DNA from: Opitutaceae bacterium
Lineage (GTDB): Bacteria > Verrucomicrobiota > Verrucomicrobiia > Opitutales > Opitutaceae
DNA: 64,000 nt
Direction of reading: 5' to 3'
Assembly (NCBI GenBank): GCA_016795545.1
Contig: JAEUGX010000054.1
Coordinates: 124,001-188,000, forward strand
Below the pieces are notes generated by a model. The model was not told the origin of the DNA, did no database searches, and was given only the letters and a program-made list of their open reading frames with translations. This document shows, in pieces, positions 32,566 through 40,804 of the stretch. The position numbers were made by a program, and so were the translations under genes. Position 1 is the stretch's first letter. Each line of letters starts with the position of its first letter.

Positions 32566-33822
32566 TCAAGCGGACCGGACGGCGGGCCCGACCAGCAGCG
32601 GGCGGGAGGCGTCGACACGGAGCCAGGCCAGGGCGGCGAAAGCGGACATCACGGCGATGGGTACCAGCGGCGCGTCATAGCTGCCAGACCAGCTGACGAT
32701 GTAGCCGAACAGCACCGTGGTAAGGAAAGAGCCGAGCTGGCCGGCCATGTTCATGGCGCCGCTGACGATGCCCGCGTGCTGATGTCCGATGTCCAGGCAC
32801 ACGGCCCAGGCCACGGGTAAAGTGAGGTCGGAAAAGCCGAAGGCCAGCGCGAGGAAAACGATGGTGAGCACCTTGTGCTCCGTGGTGAGGGTCGCGGCGA
32901 CGAAGACGGCGGCCAGTCCGAGCCCGCCACAGCCGACCCAGCTGCGTCCGCGCCGGAGCCCCAGGCGTCGCACCAGCAGATCGCTGATTATCCCTCCGAC
33001 GAGGTTGGCGAGGGCGCCAAATACAAAAGGCAGCCAGGAGAGGGCGATCAGCTCTTGCGGCGTGAAGCCGCGGCCGTTGGCCAGGAAGATATGCAGCCAG
33101 GTGATGTAGAAGAACGCGCACCAGGCCTGGCAGTGGTACGCGAGCATCATCCACCACAGGTTGCCTTGCGAGAGCAGCTGCCGCCAGGGGGTGGGTGTGC
33201 TGGCATGGGCGGTGCCGGACGCGCCGATCTCGGCGATCTCGGAGGCGGACACGCCGGGCTTGGTGGCGGGATCGTCCCGGAACCAAGCATACCAGGCGGC
33301 GGCCCAGACGATGCCTACGGCACCGAAAATGAAGAAGCTGACCCGCCAGCCGTAGGCCTGCTGGATGGGGATGACGAGAAGTGGGGAGATCGCGGCCCCG
33401 ACGCGGCTGCCCATCCAAACGATGCTCTGGGCGCGGGCGCGCTCCAGCACCGGAAACCAGCGCGCGATCACAACGGAGGAATTGGGAAACGCCCCCGCTT
33501 CACCCGCGCCGAAGAGAAACCGCACGACCACCAGCTGCTTGAAGCCGTGCACCATGCCGGTGAGGGCGGTGAACACCGACCACCAGGTCACGATCCGCGT
33601 CAGCACCTTGCGCGGGCCCTGGCGGTCCCCCATGGCCCCCGCGGGCACCTCGAAAAGGCCGTAAGATATCACGAACGCGCTCAGCACCCAGCCCCACTGC
33701 ACGAGACTGAGCCCCAGGTCCTCCTGGATCGCCTTGCCTGCGACCGAGATGCACACCCGGTCGATAAAGGTGATGATGGACAGGACGAACAGGAAGCCGA
33801 CGACGCGGAAGCGGTATTTCAT
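32566..33822 (-). CDS. MFS transporter, anion:cation symporter type (sugar acid)
   Basis: 418 residues with 12 predicted membrane segments. 'FIDRVCISVAGKAIQEDLGLS', 'GAGEAGAFPNSSVVIARWFP' and 'ERARAQSIVWMGSRVG' are hallmarks of the ACS family (ExuT, GudP, DgoT) that imports hexuronates, glucarate or galactonate with protons. It starts 3 nt after the stop of the dehydratase gene, which fits joint uptake and catabolism of a sugar acid. Substrate not defined. Confidence 0.9.
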   Translation of the reverse strand: MKYRFRVVGFLFVLSIITFIDRVCISVAGKAIQEDLGLSLVQWGWVLSAFVISYGLFEVPAGAMGDRQGPRKVLTRIVTWWSVFTALTGMVHGFKQLVVVRFLFGAGEAGAFPNSSVVIARWFPVLERARAQSIVWMGSRVGAAISPLLVIPIQQAYGWRVSFFIFGAVGIVWAAAWYAWFRDDPATKPGVSASEIAEIGASGTAHASTPTPWRQLLSQGNLWWMMLAYHCQAWCAFFYITWLHIFLANGRGFTPQELIALSWLPFVFGALANLVGGIISDLLVRRLGLRRGRSWVGCGGLGLAAVFVAATLTTEHKVLTIVFLALAFGFSDLTLPVAWAVCLDIGHQHAGIVSGAMNMAGQLGSFLTTVLFGYIVSWSGSYDAPLVPIAVMSAFAALAWLRVDASRPLLVGPAVRSA

Positions 33823-33825
33823 GCG

Positions 33826-34992
33826 CTAGACGTAGAACACGCGCCCGGCCGCCGGCTGCCGCAGTCCGGGGTGCCGGAGCAGCTCCTCCTCACGAACGTC
33901 GAAGCCCAATCCCGGCCGGTCGGGAAGAACAAAGTGGCCGCGCTCGATCGGCAGCGGATGGGACAGGCAGGTGTCCCTCCAGGGAACGTCGTGCACCATG
34001 AACTCCTGCCGGAAGAAATTGGGTATGGTCGCCATCACGTGTGCCGAAGCGATGGTCGACAGCGGCCCGTTGGGATTGTGGGGCGACACCGGCACATTGT
34101 AGGTCTCCGCCAGGTTAGCCATCTTGCGCAGCTCGGAAATGCCGCCGCAGCGGGTGATGTCCGGCATGACGAAGTCCGTCGCGCGGCGCTCCAGGAGCGG
34201 TCGCAGCATGAAGCGCGAATGCACCCGCTCACCGACGGACACCGGCAGCGGTATCTGCCGCCGAATATCGGCCAGGGCGTCGGGAAACTCCGGCAGCGCG
34301 GGCTCCTCGTACCACTGGCAGTTGAATTTCAGGGCCGCGAGCCGGTGGGCCATTTCGACCGCGGTGGGACCGTTGAGAAACGCGTGGGTCTCGATGGCGA
34401 GGGCCACCTGCGGCCCGACGGCCGCCGCGACCGCCGCGACCACCTGCACAGCGAGTTGCTTCTGGTCCTCGGTCAGGCCGTTGGTGTCGCTCAGGTCGTC
34501 TCCGTAGCCGTAGTTGACGTGGGCGAACGGATCGAACTTGAGCGCGGTGAAGCCCTGCGCCACCGCGGCCTTGGCCTGGCGTGCGTAGTCCTCGGGCGTC
34601 AGGTTGCCGCCGGTGAACCAGTAGTTTCCATAGAGGAGGATGCGCCGACGGTAGGCGCCGCCGAGCAACTGATAGACCGGCGCCCCGAGAGCCTTGCCCT
34701 GCAGGTCCCACAGCGCGATGTCGACGGCACTGATCGCGGAAAGCAGCGGGCCGGCCTGCCCGAGCCAGTGGAGGTCGCGGTAGAGCTTTGTCCAGAGATA
34801 ATCGATCCGACGCGCGTCCTGCCCGACCAGCAGCTGCCCGGCGTGCTGGCAGGCTGCCTCGATGAGCGGCGACCCCGGCCAATTCGTCGCCTCGCCCCAG
34901 CCGTGGAGACCGGAGTCGGTTTCGATTTTCAGGAGGGTCCAGTTGTACTTGATGCCTTCGACGAGGAAGGTTTTGCACGCGGTGATTTTCAT
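33826..34992 (-). CDS. Enolase-superfamily dehydratase (mandelate racemase/muconate lactonizing type)
   Basis: 388 residues from the ATG at 34992. N-terminal capping domain (~1-115) and TIM barrel. Candidate metal ligands are E191 ('AIETHAF'), E219 ('WYEEP') and E245 ('VGERVHSR'); K142 in 'ALKFDPF' lies at the second strand. The pattern resembles galactonate and related acid-sugar dehydratases, which give 2-keto-3-deoxy acids. First gene of the five-gene minus-strand operon, divergent from the third Asp-box gene. The open frame up to 35322 is not used: no family similarity before 'MKITACKTFLVEG'. Confidence 0.88.
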   Translation of the reverse strand: MKITACKTFLVEGIKYNWTLLKIETDSGLHGWGEATNWPGSPLIEAACQHAGQLLVGQDARRIDYLWTKLYRDLHWLGQAGPLLSAISAVDIALWDLQGKALGAPVYQLLGGAYRRRILLYGNYWFTGGNLTPEDYARQAKAAVAQGFTALKFDPFAHVNYGYGDDLSDTNGLTEDQKQLAVQVVAAVAAAVGPQVALAIETHAFLNGPTAVEMAHRLAALKFNCQWYEEPALPEFPDALADIRRQIPLPVSVGERVHSRFMLRPLLERRATDFVMPDITRCGGISELRKMANLAETYNVPVSPHNPNGPLSTIASAHVMATIPNFFRQEFMVHDVPWRDTCLSHPLPIERGHFVLPDRPGLGFDVREEELLRHPGLRQPAAGRVFYV

Positions 34993-35325
34993 GCCGGGGG
35001 CGGGAGAAAGGAGCGCCCGGCTGGGCGCTCCGTCTAGAAATGGTTTTGCGACTGCCTGCGCGGCGTACGCAGCGATGCGTGATGCCGGCGAGATCGCGAA
35101 ACTAGGCCTGCGCGGCAGGACAGCACAAAGCCAAACTCGCTGGACAAGGCTTTTTCCCGGACAAGGGTGGCCGGCTCGATGGCATGCGGCCAGCGCGCGC
35201 ATCTGGAAAAGACAAATGCCCGGGTGATCGGATTTGTCGCGGTCGGTCGCCGCGGCACCATCCGAGGGTGTTGTCGTGCCGGTGGGCGCGTCGCGCCAAA
35301 GCCGCCTTTCCATCTCTTCCATCCC
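34993..35325. other. Divergent intergenic region in front of the dehydratase operon
   Basis: A 333-bp gap without a credible gene, separating the dehydratase operon from Asp-box paralog 3. It must contain both promoters. Seen in it are a 9-bp-stem hairpin (35010-35031, listed separately), a small inverted repeat CTGCG-7-CGCAG (35056-35072), and TTTTTCCCGGAC at 35152-35163, which resembles a sequence in the other divergent region of the island. No clear -35/-10 pair. Confidence 0.35.
35010..35031 (-). promoter_or_regulatory. Stem-loop in the 5' leader of the dehydratase operon
   Basis: Arms GGAGCGCCC and GGGCGCTCC pair perfectly over 9 bp with a 4-nt loop, 17 nt upstream of the dehydratase ATG. 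On the minus strand the stem is followed by TTTCTCCC, too short a U-run for a strong terminator. No ordinary Shine-Dalgarno sequence lies between the stem and the ATG. It could be an mRNA-stabilising or regulatory structure; no ligand or protein can be named. Confidence 0.4.
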
Positions 35326-36774
35326 ATGACCTCCTTACGCCTTCTTCGTCTGACCTTCCTTTTTCCCCTCTGCGCGCTGCTGGTCACCGCCGCTGCCGCC
35401 GCCGCGCCGCGCGGCATTACCGGGGTTGTGACAAGCGGGCCGGACTTCATCCGCCCGTCCGACACGCCGCCCGGCAAGGCCTGGGTCTACCAGCTGGCTT
35501 TTCCCTTCCAAGTTTCGGCCACGCGCGCGGCGGTGTTCTGCGACATCCGCGAGGGCCTGGCCAAGGGAGGCGGTCTCGAGGCGGGTGTGGACGCCATCCT
35601 CTTTGATTCGCTGGAGCGGCCCATCGCTTACGAAGCCGTGCCGATCACGCGGAATCATCTTGAACCCAATCCCCGCTCCCAGCCCGCCGGCCAGCTGGCG
35701 CTGATGATGAAGGGCCCGATGCGAGGCGGCTTCGTGCCCTATGGCGCCAAACGGGCGGATGGATCGCCGCATCCCCACGCGGGCACTGGTTTCTCGGTCA
35801 ACCAAGCCATCGGCCTCCGCACGGACCGCCCGGCGGGCTCGCTCGCGGCTTTTGCGGGCAACGAAGCGTACGAATACCTCGAGGTGCACCAGTTGGCCTA
35901 CGACGATCAGAAGTTAGCGGTCACCTCGACCGCCCACCTCGCGGAGGGTGAGTTCCTTGAGGGCTGGCGGATCGTGGATGGCGGACTCACCAACGCGATT
36001 GCGGACGGCGACGACCTGCTGGTCGGCATGACTGGGGCCAAGGTCGGCGAGAGTGTGCTCGGCGCAGGGGTCATGCGCTGGCGCCGCGAAGACGGCCGCT
36101 GGCGGCCGGTGGACTTTGTGTCCGTGACCGGACCGGGCGGCGAGGGCCAGTCGACGGAGCCGAGCCTCGTGCGCGACATCGACGGCAGCCTGCTCTTCTG
36201 CGCGCGGGGCGGACGCAACGAGCCTGAGATCCAGAACGACATCCGCATCTGGCGTTCGGCGGACGCGGGCCGGACTTGGCGCAAGATCATCCACGCGCGC
36301 GGCGCGATTTCGACGGCTCCGGTCACGCTCAACCAGGCGGCCGATGGCACCCCCTACGTCACCGCCAATCTCTATGAGGTGCTAATGGATGCTCCGGATC
36401 GGAAGAGCACCACCGACAGCCCGGTGTACTCGATCCGGCCCGATGCGCAGGGGCGGTCCCGGCTCGGGGGCTGGTTGCGCAACAAGGTGTATCTCTGGCC
36501 GCTCAATGCCCAGCGGGACACGTTGGAGGCACCCCTCCTCGTGCGTGACAGCATGGCCGAGTTCGGTCGTCCGCCCGGGGACACGAGCTGGCGTGTCGAT
36601 CATCCCTCCGCCATGACTGTGCGCCTGGCCGACGGCCGCTGGCACAATATTCTCGGCATGCGGGTGCTTGAGCTGGGGGAGGGGTCGATGGGATTGCCGC
36701 CGACGCCGTTCACTGGCTGTTATCTGGAGGAGGTTATCTCGAGCGGCGAGGCGATCCCGCTCTGGCACTTCTGA
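35326..36774 (+). CDS. Secreted Asp-box (BNR/sialidase-fold) protein, paralog 3
   Basis: 482 residues from the ATG at 35326, with a signal peptide ('RLTFLFPLCALLVTAAAAAA'). The Asp-box is 'RSADAGRTWRKI'. It shares the same conserved blocks as paralogs 1 and 2 about 14 kb away, including 'SPHPHAGTGF', 'NAIADGDDLLVGM', 'LLFCARGGRNEPEIQNDIRIW' and 'YVTANLYEVLMDAPD'. It heads a plus-strand unit and overlaps the following SGNH hydrolase gene (TGATG), suggesting translational coupling. Enzymatic role unknown. Confidence 0.75.
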   Translation: MTSLRLLRLTFLFPLCALLVTAAAAAAPRGITGVVTSGPDFIRPSDTPPGKAWVYQLAFPFQVSATRAAVFCDIREGLAKGGGLEAGVDAILFDSLERPIAYEAVPITRNHLEPNPRSQPAGQLALMMKGPMRGGFVPYGAKRADGSPHPHAGTGFSVNQAIGLRTDRPAGSLAAFAGNEAYEYLEVHQLAYDDQKLAVTSTAHLAEGEFLEGWRIVDGGLTNAIADGDDLLVGMTGAKVGESVLGAGVMRWRREDGRWRPVDFVSVTGPGGEGQSTEPSLVRDIDGSLLFCARGGRNEPEIQNDIRIWRSADAGRTWRKIIHARGAISTAPVTLNQAADGTPYVTANLYEVLMDAPDRKSTTDSPVYSIRPDAQGRSRLGGWLRNKVYLWPLNAQRDTLEAPLLVRDSMAEFGRPPGDTSWRVDHPSAMTVRLADGRWHNILGMRVLELGEGSMGLPPTPFTGCYLEEVISSGEAIPLWHF

Positions 36775-37568
36775 TGAGCAGGTGCGGTCGGATTATCCTT
36801 GCTTGGGGGCGCTCCCGTGGGATCGGAGCCCGGTCCCTGGCGCGCTTCGGTTTCGGCTGCCTGGTGGCGGCGGCTCTGGCCGCCGCCGAGGCGGCGGAGG
36901 CCGCGCCGCTGCCGGACCTGGAGCGGTTGCGGCAGAAGCTGGGAAACCAGGAGGTGGCGTTGACCTGGGTTTTCACCGGGGACAGCATCACCCAGGGTGC
37001 CGGACAGGTGGGTCCCGAGCGGGCGTATCCCGAGATCGTGCACGAGCGCGTGCGTTTCGAACTTCGGCGCCGGCGCGACCTGTTCATCAACGCCGGGTTC
37101 TCGGGCGAGACCGCCGACAGGCTGCTGCAAGACTTCGACTGGCGGGTCACGCGCTTCCAGCCCGCCGTGGTCTCGGTGATGTTCGGCATGAACGATTGCG
37201 TTGCGGGCCCGGAGGGGCGCGAGGCATTCGGGCGGAACCTGCGCGAAATCGTGCGGCGCGTGCGTGCCCTGGGGGCGATCCCGATCCTGCACACCCTCGA
37301 TCCCATCGACAGCGCGGATCCGATGACGGCGACGCGCTCTGACCTGCCGGCCTACAGCACGACGGTCAAGACCGTGGCCGAGAAGGAGGCGGTTATCCTC
37401 ATCGATCACTGGGCGCACTGGACGGAAGCGCGCCCGAGCCTGGCCGCCCTGCGGGAATGGCTTGGTGATCCGTTCCACCCCAACGGCGCCGGACACCGGC
37501 AGTTCGCGATCCTGTTCTTCCAGGCGATCGGGATCTATGATCCGGCCAAGCCGGCATGCCGCCCCTGA
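36774..37568 (+). CDS. SGNH/GDSL-type hydrolase, exported
   Basis: 264 residues with an N-terminal hydrophobic segment (~20-43), probably a signal peptide. SGNH blocks: 'FTGDSITQG' with nucleophile S71, 'FGMNDC' (block III Asn) and 'DPFHPNG' with D232/H235. The family contains esterases that deacetylate polysaccharides. The ATG shares bases with the stop of Asp-box paralog 3. A carbohydrate esterase acting with its neighbour is likely by context; the actual ester is unknown. Confidence 0.82.
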   Translation: MSRCGRIILAWGRSRGIGARSLARFGFGCLVAAALAAAEAAEAAPLPDLERLRQKLGNQEVALTWVFTGDSITQGAGQVGPERAYPEIVHERVRFELRRRRDLFINAGFSGETADRLLQDFDWRVTRFQPAVVSVMFGMNDCVAGPEGREAFGRNLREIVRRVRALGAIPILHTLDPIDSADPMTATRSDLPAYSTTVKTVAEKEAVILIDHWAHWTEARPSLAALREWLGDPFHPNGAGHRQFAILFFQAIGIYDPAKPACRP

Positions 37569-37569
37569 A

Positions 37570-38913
37570 GTGGCCACGTCGGGCAAAAGACTGGTCAATC
37601 GAAGGGAGTTCCTGGCCTGCGCGGGCTGGGGCGCGGGCGGACTGCTGCTCACGGGCGGCCGCGCGGGTCCGCGCGGAGACCGGCGGCCGCGGGTGGCCGC
37701 GGTGGTGACGGAGGTCTCGTTTCGCCGGCACGGGCACGTTTTCCTCGAGAACTTTGTCGAACCGTACCTTTTTGACGGCCGCTGGATCCGGCCACCCGTC
37801 GTGGTGGTGAGCCTGTACGTGGACCAGTTTCCCGAGGACGATCTGGCCCGGGAGTTCTCGCATCGGTACGGCGTTCCGATCTACCCGACGATTGCGGGCG
37901 CCCTGTGCCAGGGCGGGCAGGATCTGGCGGTCGACGCCGTGCTCGTGATCGGAGAGCACGGCCGTTACCCGACCAACGCCCGCGGACAGGTTGAGTGGCC
38001 GCGCAAGCGCTTCTTCGACGAGGTGGTTGCCGTCTTCCGCCAGTCCGGCCGGGTGGTCCCCTTGTTCAACGACAAGCATCTTTCGCACCGGTGGGATTGG
38101 GCGCGGGAGATGTACGAGACCGCGACCAGGTTGGGAATCCCGTTCATGGCCGGCAGCTCGGTGCCGCTGGCCCAGCGGATCCCGCCGCTGGAGCTTCCCA
38201 CGGGCGGCGAGATGCTGGAGGCCATCGCGTTGCACGGCGGGCGCGTCGAGTCCTACGATTTCCACGCGCTGGAAGTCCTGCAATCCTTTGTCGAGGCGCG
38301 CCGAGGCGGCGAGAGCGGGATCGCGGAAGTGCGCTTCCTGGCGGGGGAGGACCTGTGGCGCGCGGCAGCGGCCGGGGAATGGACGCCCTCTCTGGCGGAA
38401 GCCGCGCTGGCCGCCGGCGGGTGGCGGCCGGAGGACGCGGGCAAAATCCGCCCCGACGCGCGCGGGGGGCGGGACGGCTCTTTCGTGTCGCACGGGCTGC
38501 TGTTGCGGTATCGCGACGGTCTGAAGGGGCTCGTGCTCGGGGTGGGCACCGGAGGCAGCCGCTGGAGCTTTGCCTGCCGCCTGGCCGGCGAGGCCGACCC
38601 GCGGGCAACCAGCCTGTACCCGGGCCCCTGGAGCAAGCGGAACCTCTTCAAGGCGCTTGCCCATGCCATTCAGGCGCACTTCGAGAGCGGGCGCGCGCCT
38701 TACCCGGTGGAGCGGACCCTGCTGGTCACCGGGATCCTCGATGCGGAGATGGAGTCGCGAGCCGAGGACGGGCGCCCGGTCGCTACTCCACATCTGGACA
38801 TCCGCTATCCGGCGCCTGACCTGCGGCCTTGGCGCGAGAGTGGAGCGTCATGGCGGATCCTCACCGAGGAGGTGCCCGAGCCCCGCGGGCTCGAGGTCTG
38901 GCGCGGACCCTGA
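37570..38913 (+). CDS. Tat-exported protein of unknown function (Planctomycetes/Verrucomicrobia type)
   Basis: 447 residues if it starts at the GTG at 37570, one base after the SGNH stop. The signal 'NRREFLACAGWGAGGLLLTGG' is twin-arginine. The body is strongly patterned ('VVSLYVDQFPEDD', 'LVIGEHGRYPTN', 'VPLFNDKHLSHRWDW', 'FMAGSSVPLAQR') and resembles a protein often seen in Planctomycetes and Verrucomicrobia whose function I do not know. The His/Asp/Glu-rich motifs could bind a metal. Probably cotranscribed with Asp-box paralog 3 and the SGNH hydrolase. The start codon is uncertain because no Shine-Dalgarno sequence is visible. Confidence 0.65.
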   Translation: MATSGKRLVNRREFLACAGWGAGGLLLTGGRAGPRGDRRPRVAAVVTEVSFRRHGHVFLENFVEPYLFDGRWIRPPVVVVSLYVDQFPEDDLAREFSHRYGVPIYPTIAGALCQGGQDLAVDAVLVIGEHGRYPTNARGQVEWPRKRFFDEVVAVFRQSGRVVPLFNDKHLSHRWDWAREMYETATRLGIPFMAGSSVPLAQRIPPLELPTGGEMLEAIALHGGRVESYDFHALEVLQSFVEARRGGESGIAEVRFLAGEDLWRAAAAGEWTPSLAEAALAAGGWRPEDAGKIRPDARGGRDGSFVSHGLLLRYRDGLKGLVLGVGTGGSRWSFACRLAGEADPRATSLYPGPWSKRNLFKALAHAIQAHFESGRAPYPVERTLLVTGILDAEMESRAEDGRPVATPHLDIRYPAPDLRPWRESGASWRILTEEVPEPRGLEVWRGP

Positions 38914-38986
38914 GCGCCGGCGGGAGCGGGCGCCGGGGATTGGCATTGCGTCGATTCGCGGCAGGCGATTTGTATCTCGCCCCGGC

Positions 38987-40792
38987 ATGGCAACCGCACC
39001 GGGCACCCTCTGGCAGCGCTGGCTGGCGCCCGACCGGCGCTGGTCCGGCGAGCGGGCCCTGGTGCCGGTCGAGACCTGCCGCCGCACGCTCGACCTCTTC
39101 CTCTGGCTCAGCCTTTTCCTCGGCTCGTTCGGCCTGACGATGGCCTACGTGCAGGGCGGCGGCGCCCTGGAGGCCAACCCGCTGTTCTGGATGCTGGCGG
39201 CGCTCCAGGCCCTGCTGCTGCCGGCCGCGCTGTTCCGCGGCTGGCCGCTGCCGCTGCGCTTCGCGATCCTCTGGGCGGACCTCTTCCTTTTCCCCGTGAC
39301 CGTCGCGGCGGTGATCGGCATCTCCGCCAACTGGGCCTTCCAGGTGACCATGCTGGTGATGGCGACGAACCTGCTTTACGGCGCGCGCGCGGGGTTGCTG
39401 ACGATCGCGGCGCTGGGGGTGGCCCACGTGCTCGTGGCCTGGGGCTGGGTCACGGGCCGGCTGCCGGCCTTCATGTCCGGACCCGTCGCGGCGCAGGCCT
39501 ATTCCGACTACGCGCGGGCGATGGTGTGGGTGCGGGTGCTGGTCATCGCGGCGGGCCTGCAGACCGGCCTGGTGTTCGTCATGCGTTACGTGCTGCGCGA
39601 CCTGAACCACGCCTTGCGCGAGTCCAACCGCTCGCTGCAGAGCCTCGCGGTGGAGCAGGAGCACCGGGCCCGCGCGGAGGAGGCGCGGCTGCTGGCGGAA
39701 CGCAGCGCCCGCGAGGTGCAGAAGTTCGACGCCCTGGGTCGCCTGGCCAGCGGGGTGGCGCACGACATCAACAACGCGCTCTGCGTCGTGAAGTGCTGGA
39801 ACAGCGTGCTCAGCGCGGAGTCGCGCGACCCGCTGGTGCGGGAGGCCATGGCGGAGATCGCCGTGGCCACCGAGAACGCCAGCCAGCTGACCCAGCACCT
39901 GCTGGCCTTCAGCCGGCATGACTCGGCCAAGGTTGAGACGCTCGATCTCGCGGAGGTGGTCCGGCGGGAGGCGCGGACGCTGGGCCGACTGTTGCCGAGG
40001 GACATCGCGGTGACGATGGACGCGGCCGGGCCGGCCTACGTGCGGTTCGGCCGGGGCCAGCTCCAGGCGATGATCCTGAACCTGGCCATCAACGCGCGCG
40101 ACGCCATGCCCGGCGGCGGCGCCTTGCGCCTGCGAGTCGCGCGCGGTCCCTCCTCCGGGCAGGTCACGCTCGAGGTGGAGGACACCGGGGCCGGCATGGA
40201 CGAGGCCGTGCAGGCGCGCATTTTCGAGCCGTTCTTCACGACCAAGGCCAGCGGCAAGGGCACGGGCCTGGGCCTGGCGATGGTTTACGGGCTGGTGACG
40301 GGAGTGGGCGGCAGCATCAAGGTGCGCAGTGCGCCGGGACAGGGGTCGTGCTTCAGCATCGCGCTCCCCGAGAGCGCGCCGCCGCCCGGAATCGCGGCTC
40401 CGTCCCCGGCCGCCCCGTCCCCGGCGGCGGCGCGCTGCCGGGTGCTGGTGGCGGACGACAACCAGGAGATCCGGACGCTGGTCGGACGCATCCTGCAGCG
40501 CGACGGCTTCGGGGTGGTGCTGGCCGAGAACGGCAATGTCGCCGCGGACCTGCTCGCGCCGGACGCCGGGATCGGGCTGCTGATCGTCGACGGCATCATG
40601 CCGGGCAAGCCCACGCAGGAGCTCATCCGGCTCGCCGAGGCGCAGCCGGGCGGATGCCGGGTCATCGTGGCCTCGGGCTACAAGCAGAGCGAACTGGTGC
40701 GCCGGGGCATCGAGACGGGCAGGTACGTGCTGCTGCCCAAGCCATTCGAGCTGGCGCAGCTGCGGCAGGCGGTGGGCGCGGCCCTCGGCTGA
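38987..40792 (+). CDS. Membrane hybrid sensor histidine kinase
   Basis: 601 residues: about six membrane helices (~40-205) without a large periplasmic sensor domain, a short coiled segment (~210-245), HisKA with phospho-acceptor H259 ('[10 protein letters not shown]'), HATPase ('[14 protein letters not shown]', '[11 protein letters not shown]'), and a C-terminal receiver domain (~485-600) with phospho-acceptor D535 ('IVDGIMPG') and K in 'LLPKPFE'. The fused receiver may act as an internal phosphate acceptor or sink. No response regulator gene is adjacent, so its output is unknown. Start at the ATG 38987; the upstream frame antisenses or overlaps the preceding gene. Confidence 0.9.
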   Translation: MATAPGTLWQRWLAPDRRWSGERALVPVETCRRTLDLFLWLSLFLGSFGLTMAYVQGGGALEANPLFWMLAALQALLLPAALFRGWPLPLRFAILWADLFLFPVTVAAVIGISANWAFQVTMLVMATNLLYGARAGLLTIAALGVAHVLVAWGWVTGRLPAFMSGPVAAQAYSDYARAMVWVRVLVIAAGLQTGLVFVMRYVLRDLNHALRESNRSLQSLAVEQEHRARAEEARLLAERSAREVQKFDALGRLASGVAHDINNALCVVKCWNSVLSAESRDPLVREAMAEIAVATENASQLTQHLLAFSRHDSAKVETLDLAEVVRREARTLGRLLPRDIAVTMDAAGPAYVRFGRGQLQAMILNLAINARDAMPGGGALRLRVARGPSSGQVTLEVEDTGAGMDEAVQARIFEPFFTTKASGKGTGLGLAMVYGLVTGVGGSIKVRSAPGQGSCFSIALPESAPPPGIAAPSPAAPSPAAARCRVLVADDNQEIRTLVGRILQRDGFGVVLAENGNVAADLLAPDAGIGLLIVDGIMPGKPTQELIRLAEAQPGGCRVIVASGYKQSELVRRGIETGRYVLLPKPFELAQLRQAVGAALG

Positions 40793-40804
40793 CGCGCCGC
40801 CCCG

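Noticed and set aside
38570..38986. N-terminal extension of the histidine kinase frame
   Set aside because: It overlaps the preceding Tat protein gene in another frame; the membrane domain begins after the ATG at 38987.
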